Positions 29,144 through 38,181 of a stretch of DNA of 64,000 nucleotides are shown here, piece after piece. The DNA comes from Phycisphaerae bacterium (lineage in GTDB: Bacteria > Planctomycetota > Phycisphaerae > Phycisphaerales > UBA1924). A model generated the notes under the pieces. That model was given only the letters and a program-made list of their open reading frames with translations, had not been told where the DNA came from and made no database searches. The position numbers and the translations under genes were made by a program. The stretch spans positions 1-64,000 of the forward strand of contig BQMO01000007.1 of assembly GCA_022180725.1 (NCBI GenBank), given 5' to 3'. Every line of letters starts with the position of its first letter. The stretch's first letter is position 1.

Positions 29144-29344
29144 GTGACCATCATCGTCAACGGCCAGCCGCTGCAACTCCCCGAGGGGGCCAGTGTTCGC
29201 GCGTTGATCGAGCACCTGGGCCTCGCCAGGGCCGCGACCGCGGCTGAGGTGAACGCGAGTCTGGTGCCGCGGCGCGAGCAGGAGCGGACCACCCTCCGCG
29301 AGGGTGACAAGGTCGAGGTGGTGACGCTGGTGGGTGGAGGATGA
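29144..29344 (+). CDS. thiS: Sulfur carrier protein ThiS
   Basis: ThiS carries sulfur as a C-terminal thiocarboxylate to ThiG for thiazole synthesis in thiamine biosynthesis. The 66-residue ubiquitin-fold product reads [15 protein letters not shown] at the start and ends in the required Gly-Gly (VTLVGGG). A GTG start at 29144 is chosen over the upstream frame start because of TACAGT 6 nt before it and because homology begins at MTIIVNG. The stop overlaps the start of thiG by 4 bp (ATGA). Confidence 0.92.
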   Translation: MTIIVNGQPLQLPEGASVRALIEHLGLARAATAAEVNASLVPRREQERTTLREGDKVEVVTLVGGG

Positions 29345-30201
29345 ACGCCGTGACGATGCAGCCAGCCCGAACGCAGCCGGTCATGACGCCGCTGACAATC
29401 GCGGGGCGAACCTTCGCCAGCCGCTTGATGGTGGGCACGGGCAAGTACGCGACGATGGAACTCATGCGCGACGCGCTGGACGCGAGCGGGTGTCAGGTGG
29501 TAACGGTCGCGGTGCGCCGGGAGCGGCTTGTGAACGCGCAGGGCAAGAGCCTGCTGGAGTTTCTCGATCTCTCGCGGTACACCGTGCTTCCGAACACGGC
29601 GGGGTGCTTCTCGGCGGAAGACGCCGTGCGGGTGGCGCTCCTTGGGCGCGATCTTCTGGAACAACTGGACAACCCCGGCGCGTCGTGGGTGAAACTCGAG
29701 GTACTCGGCGATAAAAAAACGCTCCTCCCCGACCCCGCGGGCACCGTCGAGGCCACCCGCACGCTGGTGAACGAAGGGTTCAAGGTCCTGGCGTACACCA
29801 GCGACGATCCGATCGCGGCGGTGCGGATCAAGGAAGCCGGCGCGGCCGCGGTCATGCCCGCGGGCAGCCCCATCGGCTCGGGGCAGGGCGTTCTCAACCC
29901 CGCCAACATCGTGCTGTGCCTGGAACTGCTGAAGGCGGGCGACCCCGACTTCCCGGTGATCGTCGACGCGGGCGTCGGCGCGGCCAGTGACGTGAGCGAG
30001 GCCTTCGAGTTGGGGGCCGACGGCGTGCTGCTCAACACCGCCATCGCGCACGCCAAAGACCCCGTCCTCATGGCCCACGCCATGCGCAACGCCGCCGACG
30101 CGGGCCGACAGAGTTACCTGGCCGGGCGGATGCCCAAGCGCCGCTACGCCACGGCAAGCAGCCCCTGGGAGGGCGTGGTGTCGTACATCCCCGGGGAGTA
30201 G
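29341..30201 (+). CDS. thiG: Thiazole synthase ThiG
   Basis: ThiG builds the thiazole phosphate of thiamine from deoxyxylulose 5-phosphate, dehydroglycine and ThiS-borne sulfur. The 286-residue TIM-barrel product shows [22 protein letters not shown], the Schiff-base lysine region [28 protein letters not shown] and [12 protein letters not shown]. About 20 residues precede the usual start, so a downstream ATG (MTPLTIAG) is possible. It is translationally coupled to thiS; other thi genes are not in this window. Confidence 0.95.
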   Translation: MNAVTMQPARTQPVMTPLTIAGRTFASRLMVGTGKYATMELMRDALDASGCQVVTVAVRRERLVNAQGKSLLEFLDLSRYTVLPNTAGCFSAEDAVRVALLGRDLLEQLDNPGASWVKLEVLGDKKTLLPDPAGTVEATRTLVNEGFKVLAYTSDDPIAAVRIKEAGAAAVMPAGSPIGSGQGVLNPANIVLCLELLKAGDPDFPVIVDAGVGAASDVSEAFELGADGVLLNTAIAHAKDPVLMAHAMRNAADAGRQSYLAGRMPKRRYATASSPWEGVVSYIPGE

Positions 30202-30294
30202 CGGGCGGGGAACGCGTGGGGCGGGCGGGCGTCTAACCTTGAACCAGCGTCGAGCCGCGACACGTCGCGCCGCACGCATCACCCGGAGTTGAAC

Positions 30295-31746
30295 ATGAAC
30301 CGAGCAACGTGGTTGAGTCGCGCGGGCGTCATCGCGATGGTGGCGGGTGTGGCCTTCGGCGCCGCGGCGCAGGATGCTCCCCAGCCCGGCAGGCCGACCA
30401 AACAGGCCCCGGTGCGCAAGCCGCCGCCCGCGACCACCCCCGCCGGTCCGGCGACGCCCGCGGAACCCGAGCAGGCGGCCCCGAAACGCGAGGAACCCGA
30501 GGTCGGGCCGTACGTGACCCAGACCATGCCGCGGGACCTGATGCTCCGCGTCCATGTCCGCGTGAACTCCGACGCGCCCAACGAGAAGATCACCTACCGC
30601 GACCCGTTCACGGGCGAGACGGTGAACATGCCCGTCATCCGCCCCTTCGAGTTCCAGACACTCGCGATGGTCTTCCCCCTGATCCCCTCGACGGCCAGCA
30701 GCGACCCGTACCCGAAGGATTTCAAGGGGCAACTGCGCCTGAACGACCTCCCCGCCGACGAGTCCCCGCAGTTCATGACCGGGTACCCGGGTGGTATCCG
30801 CCTGGCACGGTTCGACGCCAATGAGAAGGCGCAGGCAACAACGTGCCGGCAGGTCGAGTTGACTCTGGAGATCCCGATGCGGTGCTACCGCACGGCGTAC
30901 GACGAGGCCGGCGCGCTGCTGGTGCGCTGGCCCGAAGGCCCCTGGCCCAAGGAGGCCGCCTCGGTGCAGTCCCCGCAGTTGTACATCGAAACGGGAGTGG
31001 ACGCCACGGGGACGGTTCGTCCCTACGACGACGCGGTGCTCAAGACGGCCGTGGCACGATGGCTCGCGGAAGAAAAGATCAGCGACCCGCGCGGGGTGAA
31101 CCCCGCGGCCTTGGCGAAGATGCTCACGGGCAAAGTCTGGGGCGCCTTCCAGCCCGACCGCGAGGGAATGTCTTTCAAACGCACCGGCGAACTATCCGGC
31201 GTCATGCTCCAGCCCCCGGCGTACTCCCTCGAGAGCGGGCGCGGCTCGACGCACGACATGGCCGTGCTCCTCGCCGCCGTGCTCCGCTCGGTGGGCCTGC
31301 CCACGCGCGTCGTCGTCGGGTACGACGTCGGCCCGGGCGACGAAAAGTACATGAAGCGCAACAAGGCCAACGAACTGCGTTCCTGGGTCGAGTTCTGCCT
31401 CTACAACGAGGACAAGAACACCATCAACTGGGTCCCCATCGACATCGCCCGCCTGCGCGCGTCGTCCTCGCGCCCCATGCCGCTCACGCGCCTCTGGAAG
31501 CACTTCGGGACCAGCGACGAACTCAACTCCGTGACGCCCTTTGCCTTCCACTTCCACCCGCCCACCGATGTCGTGAGTTACGGCTGGCCGGGCTTCTGGG
31601 GATGGTTCGTCACGCCCAAGCCCCCGGAGAACGCCGAGCAGGCCATCCGCTTCACGGCGATGGTGATGCCCTCGCGCGGCGGACAGCCCCCGCGCGATCC
31701 CAAGAAGAAAGACGAAACCACCATCGCGCCCACCCGCGGGTACTAA
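30295..31746 (+). CDS. Exported transglutaminase-fold protein, catalytic residues lost
   Basis: The 483-residue protein has a signal peptide (about residues 1-25, VIAMVAGVAFGAAAQ), a Pro-rich linker, and a transglutaminase-like domain in its second half. The core GSTHDMAVLLAAVLRSVGLP, RVVVGY and LRSWVEF is well conserved. The catalytic Cys position is Thr319 and the catalytic His position is Arg362, while Asp383 is kept. It is thus probably an enzymatically dead, binding-type member. The ATG at 30295 has GGAG 7 nt upstream; a TTG at 30289 is unlikely. It is convergent with the beta-barrel gene, 7 bp apart. Confidence 0.82.
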   Translation: MNRATWLSRAGVIAMVAGVAFGAAAQDAPQPGRPTKQAPVRKPPPATTPAGPATPAEPEQAAPKREEPEVGPYVTQTMPRDLMLRVHVRVNSDAPNEKITYRDPFTGETVNMPVIRPFEFQTLAMVFPLIPSTASSDPYPKDFKGQLRLNDLPADESPQFMTGYPGGIRLARFDANEKAQATTCRQVELTLEIPMRCYRTAYDEAGALLVRWPEGPWPKEAASVQSPQLYIETGVDATGTVRPYDDAVLKTAVARWLAEEKISDPRGVNPAALAKMLTGKVWGAFQPDREGMSFKRTGELSGVMLQPPAYSLESGRGSTHDMAVLLAAVLRSVGLPTRVVVGYDVGPGDEKYMKRNKANELRSWVEFCLYNEDKNTINWVPIDIARLRASSSRPMPLTRLWKHFGTSDELNSVTPFAFHFHPPTDVVSYGWPGFWGWFVTPKPPENAEQAIRFTAMVMPSRGGQPPRDPKKKDETTIAPTRGY

Positions 31747-31753
31747 CGCCGCT

Positions 31754-32704
31754 TCAGAACCGCACGCGCACGCCAAGCCCCGCGAAGAACCCGAGGTCGG
31801 CATCCGCGTCGGCCAGTTCGTCCCCGTTCGCGTCGTCGATCGTGTAGTTCTGCCACAGGTTCACGCCCGCCTCGCCCAGGAGCGTCACCTGCTCGCCCAG
31901 TTTCCACTCCACGGCCAGCGACACCGGGGCCTTCCAGTCGCGACCCACCCCGTCGGGGATCGGCCCGGCATCGTCAAGTCGAAACTCGCGAGCCTCCACA
32001 CCCCCGCCCAGCGAGAAAGTCAGCGACTCGTTCGGCGCGAACGCGACCTCGAGGCGCACGCCCCGCGCCGAGCCTCGCCCCGTCCGGAGCGACCACTGGT
32101 CGGTGATCTGCCAATCAAGAATCGGGAACGGGATGATGATCGGGTCGTCCTCGAGGCGCGTGGACACAAGCACGCCCAGGCCCACCGTCAGCCGCTCATG
32201 GGCGGAGTACGTCGCCCCCACGCGACCTCCGAAGGTCAGCGAATCGGCGAAGTCCGCCCCGACCTCATACGACGCGTCGGCCGACGCCGCGAGGATCACG
32301 TGCCATTGCGGGGAGACCTTCCCGCGGTACGTGACCGCGACGGTGTGCGAAAGTACGTTGTCCCACGGCTCGTTGGTCGAGGCGATGCTCGTGTCCTCGT
32401 CGAAGTCGTACGTGGAGTACTCGGTGCCGAAGGACACGATGAACCGGGTGCTGTCCGAGGGGTCGATGGCCACGTCTATCGAGCCGCCCGCGCGCGCCAC
32501 CGAGACGCTCCCCGGGCCGTCGGAAAAGTCCGATGGGAACGAGAACCGTCCGCCGAAATCGAAGGTGGCGTTAACCTTGGGGCCGTCCCGCGGAGGAGCG
32601 CCGCCGTCGGCAGGGTTGTACTCGGGCACGGGCGGCCCTTGCTGAGCGAACGCGGCGGGAGCAAGCCCGGCGAGGGCAACGAGCATCAGGACGGATCGAG
32701 ACAT
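31754..32704 (-). CDS. Putative outer-membrane beta-barrel protein
   Basis: The 316-residue product has a signal peptide (MSRSVLMLVALAGLAPAAFA) and a series of alternating amphipathic strands (VNATFDFGGRFSF, HTVAVTYRGKV, LTVGLGVLVSTRL, VSLAVEWKLGEQVTLLGEAGV). It ends in GVRVRF with a C-terminal Phe, the usual outer-membrane-barrel signature. No known family name can be given with confidence. The ATG at 32704 is preceded by GGAG 7 nt upstream. It indicates an outer membrane. Confidence 0.78.
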   Translation of the reverse strand: MSRSVLMLVALAGLAPAAFAQQGPPVPEYNPADGGAPPRDGPKVNATFDFGGRFSFPSDFSDGPGSVSVARAGGSIDVAIDPSDSTRFIVSFGTEYSTYDFDEDTSIASTNEPWDNVLSHTVAVTYRGKVSPQWHVILAASADASYEVGADFADSLTFGGRVGATYSAHERLTVGLGVLVSTRLEDDPIIIPFPILDWQITDQWSLRTGRGSARGVRLEVAFAPNESLTFSLGGGVEAREFRLDDAGPIPDGVGRDWKAPVSLAVEWKLGEQVTLLGEAGVNLWQNYTIDDANGDELADADADLGFFAGLGVRVRF

Positions 32705-32801
32705 GGATATCTCCGGGTGGGAACGGGCCAAGAGTGTACTCGACCCCGCGACGCTCGTGGGCGCTCGCCGCACGCCCGCCCTACCCTTGGCGATCGGCTT
32801 C

Positions 32802-32873
32802 GGGGCGGTAGCTCAGTGGTAGAGCACTTGCTTTGCAAGCAAGGGGTCAGGGGTTCGACTCCCCTTCGCTCCA
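32802..32873 (+). tRNA. tRNA-Ala (UGC)
   Basis: A 72-nt tRNA with anticodon loop TTTGCAA (anticodon TGC), D arm GCTCAGTGGTAGAGC and T arm AGGGGTTCGACTCCCCT. The acceptor stem has the G3:U70 wobble pair, the identity element of tRNA-Ala. The 3' CCA is not encoded. Confidence 0.97.
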
Positions 32874-32913
32874 CGTGGTTCACGGCACACCCTCGGGGGG
32901 TAGAAGGCACGGC

Positions 32914-33897
32914 ATGAGCACGGAGGCGAGGGCGCACCCTGGGGTCGGGCTGGGGCTGGTCACGGTCGTTTCGACCCTTCTGGGCTGGTCCAGCATCCCG
33001 CTCTTCCTGCGGTACTTCATCCACGACATCGACGCGTGGACGGCCAACGGCTGGCGTTACGGGCTGTCGGCGCTCATCTGGCTCCCGCCCTTGCTGCTGG
33101 GGTGGCATCGGCGCAACCTGCCGGCGGGGTTGTGGAAGGCCGCGCTCGTGCCCAGCCTGTGGAACATCCCCGCGCAGGTGATGTTCGGCCTCGCGCCCTA
33201 CTACGTCGCCCCCGGGCTGATGACCTTCGCCCTCCGATTTCACATCGTCTTCCTGGCCATCGGGGCCGTGCTCATGTTCCCCACCGAACGCCGCGTCATC
33301 CGCTCGCCGGGATTTCTGATCGGCGTCGGGCTGGTCCTCGTGGGCACGCTGGGCACCATCGGCCTGAAGGAAGGTGGTTTGGGGGAGGGTTCCGGCCTGG
33401 GCATCGCCTTCTGCGTCGGCGCGGGGCTGCTCTACGCCTGCTACGCCCTCGCGGTGCGCAAAACCATGATGGGCATCAACCCGCTGACCGCCTTCGCCGC
33501 CGTCAATCAACTCACCGGGTTGGGCCTCGTGGGTGTCATGCTGGCCTTTGCACGCTCAAAAGCAACGGGCATGTGGGACGGCGGAACTTCGGTGCTCGCC
33601 ATGAGCCACGCCAGAATCGCCCTGCTCGCGGCCAGCGCCGTGATCGGCATCGGGCTGGGGCACACCTTCTACTTCCTGTCGATCAAGCGGCTGGGGCTGG
33701 CGGTGTCGTCGGCGGTGGTCCAGTTGCAGCCGGTGGTCACGTCGATTGCCTCGTATTTCCTCTTCGACGAGGTTCTCAGTATGCTTCAATGGTCGGCCGG
33801 GGGCGTGGCGCTCGCGGGCGCGGGGGTCGTGCTGTGGACCCAGCACCGGGCCACACGAGCCGTGCCCGCAGCGGTGGAAGGAGCGACATCGGCATGA
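32914..33897 (+). CDS. EamA/DMT-family transporter
   Basis: The 327-residue integral membrane protein has about ten transmembrane helices in two repeats, the EamA drug/metabolite transporter layout. Helix landmarks are TVVSTLLGWSSIPLFLRYF, MTFALRFHIVFLAIGAVL and AVVQLQPVVTSIASYFLFDE, the last typical of the second repeat's end. Export of a small metabolite or amino acid is inferred. It begins 40 bp after tRNA-Ala and ends with a 4-bp overlap (ATGA) on the ProA-like gene, which suggests a common function. Confidence 0.88.
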   Translation: MSTEARAHPGVGLGLVTVVSTLLGWSSIPLFLRYFIHDIDAWTANGWRYGLSALIWLPPLLLGWHRRNLPAGLWKAALVPSLWNIPAQVMFGLAPYYVAPGLMTFALRFHIVFLAIGAVLMFPTERRVIRSPGFLIGVGLVLVGTLGTIGLKEGGLGEGSGLGIAFCVGAGLLYACYALAVRKTMMGINPLTAFAAVNQLTGLGLVGVMLAFARSKATGMWDGGTSVLAMSHARIALLAASAVIGIGLGHTFYFLSIKRLGLAVSSAVVQLQPVVTSIASYFLFDEVLSMLQWSAGGVALAGAGVVLWTQHRATRAVPAAVEGATSA

Positions 33898-34496
33898 ACC
33901 GGGTCGATGAATGGGTGCGGGAAGCCCGTGCCGCGGCGCCGCTTGTCGCCGGGCTGGATCATGCGACGCGCGCGGCGGTGCTGCGGGGCGTCGCGGAGTG
34001 CTTCGAGCACGCCGGGCCTCTCGTGCAGATGATGAACGGAAAGGACGTGCAGTCGGCCCATATGGCCGGGCTTCCCGACGCGGAGGTCGCACGCGTGCGC
34101 ATCACCCCGGACGGGCTGGCCCGGGCGGTCTCCGTGCTGAACGAGACCGCCGCACAACCCGATCCGATCGGCGCGGGGTCGAATCGGAAGCCGTTGGGTC
34201 TGGTGCTGGTGTGTCACCAGGCCGACCCGATGTTCACCGCTCACGCCTTCGCGCGTTGCTTCATCGCCGGGAATGCGTGCGTGATCCGCGGGTGCGACCG
34301 GACGCCCGAGTCGGGCATCACCCTGATGAAGTTCATCCAGGCCGTGCTGGAGGGTCACGGGCTGCCCGTCGCCGCGTGCTCGGTCATTGCACGGGCGACG
34401 CCCGAGGAGATCGCCGATTTGCTCAGCCGGCGACGTGAATTCGATCTGGCTCTCGAAGGCGAGGCCGCCCTGGACATGGCATGCCTGACGGCGTGA
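33894..34496 (+). CDS. Half-length ProA homologue (N-terminal domain only)
   Basis: The 200-residue product aligns with the N-terminal, NAD(P)-binding half of glutamate-5-semialdehyde dehydrogenase (ProA, about 420 residues). Visible pieces are DHATRAAVLRGVAECFEHA, PLGLVLVCHQADPMFTAHAF, CFIAGNACVIRGCDRTP and GHGLPVAACSVI. It stops before the catalytic domain with its active cysteine. There is no frameshift remnant of the second half downstream. Either a domain-deletion relic or a non-catalytic derivative is possible. Its start overlaps the transporter stop (ATGA), so it is translationally coupled. Confidence 0.68.
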   Translation: MNRVDEWVREARAAAPLVAGLDHATRAAVLRGVAECFEHAGPLVQMMNGKDVQSAHMAGLPDAEVARVRITPDGLARAVSVLNETAAQPDPIGAGSNRKPLGLVLVCHQADPMFTAHAFARCFIAGNACVIRGCDRTPESGITLMKFIQAVLEGHGLPVAACSVIARATPEEIADLLSRRREFDLALEGEAALDMACLTA

Positions 34497-34583
34497 CGGA
34501 CGTGCGCGTCCGGGACGGAAGTCGGGTAAACTGGGTGAAACCGCACGCCCGCCTTCCGAACAGTGAGGGTGAAGGAGACCACC

Positions 34584-35675
34584 ATGGGCATCTGGGACCG
34601 CTTGAAGAAGGAACTGATCGACATCGTCGAGTTTCTCGACGACTCGAACAACACGCTCTGCTACCGCTTCGAGCGGTTCCAGAACGAGATCAAGAACGGC
34701 GCCAAACTCGTCGTCCGCGAGGGCCAGTCCGCCGTCTTCATCAACGAGGGCAAGATCGCCGACGTGCTCGGCCCGGGCACGTACACGCTGGACACCAAGA
34801 ACGTGCCGATCCTGGCGACGCTCCTCGGGTGGAAGTACGGCTTCGAGTCCCCCTTCAAGGCCGAGGTGTACTTCGTCTCCACGCGCCTCTTCACCGACCA
34901 GAAGTGGGGGACGATGAACCCGGTGATGGTCCGCGACCCGGAGTTCGGACCGGTGCGGCTGCGGGCCTTCGGAACCTACGCGATCCGCGTGAAGGACCCG
35001 GGCACGTTCATCCGCAACGTCGTCGGCACGGACAACCGCTTCACCACCGAAGAGATCACCGGCCAGTTGCGCAACCTCATCGTGACCCACTTCGGTGACG
35101 CCCTCGGGCAGGCCAAGGTGCCCATGCTCGACCTCGCGGGGAACTTCCGCTCCCTGGGTGGGCGCATCGCCGGCGTCATGCAGCCGGAGTTCGACACGCT
35201 CGGCGTTGAACTCTCCACGCTGCTCATCGAGAACATCAGCCTCCCGCCCGAGGTCGAGCAGGCCCTCGATAAGCGCTCGAGCATGAGCGTCATCGGCGAC
35301 GTGAATCAGTACGCCAAGTTTCAGGCGGCCGATGCTCTCCGCGACGCGGCAAAGAACCCCGGCGCCGCGGGCACCATCGTGGGCCTGGGCGTCGGGCAGG
35401 TCTTCGCCGGAACCATGGGCCAGGCCGCCGCTGGGCAGGCGGCCCCGCCCCCGCTCGCCGCGGCGTTCTTCGTCGCCGTCAACAACCAGCAGCAAGGCCC
35501 CTTCGACCCCGGCATGCTCGCCACCATGGCCAGGAGCGGCCAACTCACCCGCGACACGCTGGTGTGGAAGCAGGGAATGGCGGCGTGGGCCAAGGCGGGG
35601 GAGGTGCCCGAACTCGCGACGGTCTTCGCGGCGACGCCGCCCCCCATCCCCGGCGGCCCGCCCGCGCTGCCGTAA
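34584..35675 (+). CDS. SPFH-domain protein with C-terminal GYF_2 domain
   Basis: The 363-residue protein belongs to the SPFH (band-7-like) family related to bacterial virion-core-like proteins. Landmarks are WDRLKKELIDIVEFLDDS, GKIADVLGPGTYTLDTKNVP, FGTYAIRVKDPGTFIRN and QPEFDTLGVELSTLLIENIS. A flexible Ala-rich linker leads to a GYF_2 domain at about residues 290-345 (FFVAVNNQQQGPFDPGML, WKQGMAAWAKAGEVPEL). There is no transmembrane segment. AAGGAG precedes the ATG. It probably scaffolds membranes with the downstream zinc-ribbon protein, 71 bp away. Confidence 0.85.
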   Translation: MGIWDRLKKELIDIVEFLDDSNNTLCYRFERFQNEIKNGAKLVVREGQSAVFINEGKIADVLGPGTYTLDTKNVPILATLLGWKYGFESPFKAEVYFVSTRLFTDQKWGTMNPVMVRDPEFGPVRLRAFGTYAIRVKDPGTFIRNVVGTDNRFTTEEITGQLRNLIVTHFGDALGQAKVPMLDLAGNFRSLGGRIAGVMQPEFDTLGVELSTLLIENISLPPEVEQALDKRSSMSVIGDVNQYAKFQAADALRDAAKNPGAAGTIVGLGVGQVFAGTMGQAAAGQAAPPPLAAAFFVAVNNQQQGPFDPGMLATMARSGQLTRDTLVWKQGMAAWAKAGEVPELATVFAATPPPIPGGPPALP

Positions 35676-35706
35676 CGTCCGATGCATCGCCCCTTCGGTA
35701 TGGGTG

Positions 35707-35727
35707 GCACAGGCGTCCGGCCTGTGC
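35707..35727. repeat. Perfect inverted repeat
   Basis: The arms GCACAGGC (35707-35714) and GCCTGTGC (35720-35727) flank a 5-nt loop GTCCG. It lies in the spacer between the SPFH and zinc-ribbon genes and resembles a short palindrome often seen in planctomycete intergenic DNA (recollection, unchecked). It could act as a weak attenuator. Confidence 0.5.
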
Positions 35728-35746
35728 GGTCGCCGGATTCAACAAC

Positions 35747-36820
35747 ATGCCCGAGCCGACAGCCGCGGTCCTACGTCATTTTCCATGTCGCCAGTGCGGC
35801 GCCAAGGTTGAGTTCGCGCCCGGCACCACCTCCCTGGTCTGCCCCTATTGCCAGACGCACAACGACATCATGGTGGAAGGCAAGGCCGAGGAACTCGACT
35901 TCGTCGCCACGCTCGCCTCGCTCGAACAGGCCGCCCCGCACGTTTCGGTCCGTGTGATGAAATGCCAGGCGTGCGCCGCAGAGGTCACGGTGGGCGCGAC
36001 CACCACCAGCCTCATGTGCTCGTTCTGCGGGACGAACATCGTGTCGCAGATCGAGTCGGCCAGCCGCGTGAAGCCCAACGGCGTGCTCCCGTTCGCGATT
36101 GCGCGTGAGAAGGCCGTGGACTCGTTCCGGTCGTGGCTGAAGTCCCGTTGGTTTGCCCCCGGCGCCCTGAAGGGACAGAGCCTCATCGACGAGCAACTGA
36201 GCGGGGTCTATCTCCCCGCCTGGACGTACGACTGCAAGGCCGACACGTCCTACAGCGGGCAACGGGGCGACGCGTATTACGTCACCGTGGGCAGCGGAAA
36301 GAACCGGCGAACGGAGCGGCGGATCCGCTGGCGAAGCGTCTCGGGGCGCGTTCACGACCGCTTCGACGATGTGCTCGTGCTCGCGAGCCAGTCGCTCGAG
36401 CCGAAGATGATCCGGGCGCTCGAACCGTGGGACTTGAAGGCGGTCAAGCCCTACGCCGACGAGTTCCTCGCCGGCTTTCGCGCCGAGTGCTACCAGATCG
36501 ACCTCAAGGGCGGGTGGAGCACGGCCCAGCAGATCATGGCGCCCACGATCGACGCCACCATCCGAAGCGACATCGGGGGCGACGAACAACGCATCACCTG
36601 GAAGCACTCGGCCTACTCGGCCATCACCTTCAAGTACCTGCTCCTGCCCGTCTGGGTCTCCGCATACCGCTACAAGGGCAAGGTCTACCGCTTCCTGGTC
36701 AACGCCCGCACGGGCGAAGTGCAGGGCCAGCGCCCGTATTCGCCCTGGAAGATCGCCGGGGTGATTGTCCTCGGCTTGATCGTCATCGGCGCGATCATTC
36801 TGTTCGTGTCGCGTCAGTAG
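35747..36820 (+). CDS. Double zinc-ribbon membrane-anchored protein
   Basis: The 357-residue protein starts with two zinc ribbons, CRQCGAKVEFAPGTTSLVCPYC (about residues 14-35) and CQACAAEVTVG...MCSFCG (about 73-97). A central domain of about 200 residues (VYLPAWTYDCKADTSYSGQRG, YQIDLKGGWSTAQQIMAP) is followed by a single C-terminal membrane helix (about 335-353). It resembles proteins annotated as primosomal-N'-like zinc-ribbon proteins, without helicase motifs. Location next to an SPFH protein on the same strand suggests a shared membrane-associated role. Function unknown. Confidence 0.75.
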   Translation: MPEPTAAVLRHFPCRQCGAKVEFAPGTTSLVCPYCQTHNDIMVEGKAEELDFVATLASLEQAAPHVSVRVMKCQACAAEVTVGATTTSLMCSFCGTNIVSQIESASRVKPNGVLPFAIAREKAVDSFRSWLKSRWFAPGALKGQSLIDEQLSGVYLPAWTYDCKADTSYSGQRGDAYYVTVGSGKNRRTERRIRWRSVSGRVHDRFDDVLVLASQSLEPKMIRALEPWDLKAVKPYADEFLAGFRAECYQIDLKGGWSTAQQIMAPTIDATIRSDIGGDEQRITWKHSAYSAITFKYLLLPVWVSAYRYKGKVYRFLVNARTGEVQGQRPYSPWKIAGVIVLGLIVIGAIILFVSRQ

Positions 36821-36827
36821 TCACGCT

Positions 36828-38123
36828 CTACTTCCCCGCCGGGACGTCGTTCTTCAACTCGAGTTTTTCCAGCCGCCGCAGCCCGGGGAACGCCATCGCG
36901 ATCGCCGCGACGACGACGAGCGTACCGATCCCCCCGCTGACGACCGACACCACCGGGCCGAAGAACTTCGCCACCAGCCCGCTCTCGAACGCGCCCAGTT
37001 CGTTGCTGCTCTCGATGAACACGCTGTTCACGCTGGAGACGCGCCCGCGCAGGGTGGGCGGCGTGCGCACCTGCACCAGCACGTGCCGCACCACCACCGA
37101 GATGTTGTCCAGCGCCCCGGCCGCGAACAACGCCCCCAGCGCCACCACAAACCCCACGCCCTCGGGAAACCATCCGCAATACCCGAACAGGATCGTGCAC
37201 ACCCCGAACCCCGCGACGCTCAGCAGCAGCGTCCGCCCGGCCTTCTTGAACGGCGGCAGGTGCGCCAGCACCAACGCCATCACGAACGCGCCGACATACG
37301 GCGACGCCCGCAGCAGCCCCAGCCCCTCCGGTCCGACCTTCAGGATGTCCTTCGCGTACACAGGCATCAACGCCGTCGCCCCGCCCAGGAGCACCGCGAA
37401 CAGATCGAGCGTGATCGTCCCCAGGATGGTCTTCTCGCGCCACACGTGCCCCGCCCCGGCCGTCACGCCACGCAGCGAGAGGGCCCCGCGCGCCCGATGC
37501 TCGACGTGCGGCTTCAACGTCGAGGCGGCCAGCGAGAACGCCAGACACGTCGCCGCGCACACCACGTACACGGGCCACGCCGTCTTCGTCCACGCGATCA
37601 TCATGCCCGCCACGATCGGGCCTACGGTCGACGAGAACTGGAAGATGCCGCTGTTCCACGTCACCGCGTTATGAAAATCCTGCGGCGGGATGATCTCGGG
37701 CAGCAGGCTCGCCCGGCTCGGGCCGTTGAACGAGCGCGCACACCCCATCACGAACAGCATCGTGAAGATCGACGCCACGTGCAGGGTCTTGTCGTCGATC
37801 AGCGCGGACGCGAGCGACAGCACGCCCGCCGCCACGCCCATCGCCGCCTGCGTCGCCACCAGCACCCGCTGGCGCGACAGGTGATCGATCAGGTGCCCGG
37901 CGGGCAGCGCGAGCAGAATGACCGGCAACGCCCGCGCCAGCCCCGCCCAGCCCAGGTCCATTGCGCTCCCGGTTTGTTCGTAAATCTCCCAGCCGATCGC
38001 CGTGCCCAGCATCTGCAACCCGCACGCCGAGAGCACGTACCCGCTCGCGAAGCGGCGGTAGTTGGGCGATTGCAGCGCGGCGTAGGGCTTGTGATGGTGT
38101 TGCGGCGTCGATTCAGGCGGCAT
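36828..38123 (-). CDS. MFS transporter, EntS/MFS_3-like
   Basis: The 431-residue product has about twelve membrane helices and the pattern of MFS_3-type exporters. Landmarks are YRRFASGYVLSACGLQMLGTA, LPAGHLIDHLSRQRVLVATQ (loop 2-3 motif), RASLLPEIIPPQDFHNAVTW and RTPPTLRGRVSSVNSVF in the second half. Family members export siderophores, drugs or lipids; the substrate here is unknown. It is convergent with the zinc-ribbon gene (7 bp between stops) and lies downstream of the mqnE cluster on the minus strand. Confidence 0.87.
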   Translation of the reverse strand: MPPESTPQHHHKPYAALQSPNYRRFASGYVLSACGLQMLGTAIGWEIYEQTGSAMDLGWAGLARALPVILLALPAGHLIDHLSRQRVLVATQAAMGVAAGVLSLASALIDDKTLHVASIFTMLFVMGCARSFNGPSRASLLPEIIPPQDFHNAVTWNSGIFQFSSTVGPIVAGMMIAWTKTAWPVYVVCAATCLAFSLAASTLKPHVEHRARGALSLRGVTAGAGHVWREKTILGTITLDLFAVLLGGATALMPVYAKDILKVGPEGLGLLRASPYVGAFVMALVLAHLPPFKKAGRTLLLSVAGFGVCTILFGYCGWFPEGVGFVVALGALFAAGALDNISVVVRHVLVQVRTPPTLRGRVSSVNSVFIESSNELGAFESGLVAKFFGPVVSVVSGGIGTLVVVAAIAMAFPGLRRLEKLELKNDVPAGK

Positions 38124-38181
38124 GGGGTCGCCCGGAGCGTACGGGCCGTCACGTTGATGCGCACCAATCGGTTTCCCGGCG

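Noticed and set aside
28897..30732. 611-codon minus-strand frame over thiSG and flanks
   Set aside because: It is antisense to thiS and thiG, which are complete and coupled; composition is that of a shadow frame.
33894..34583. Frameshifted full-length proA
   Set aside because: The DNA after the stop at 34496 encodes no catalytic-domain motifs in any frame before the next gene starts.
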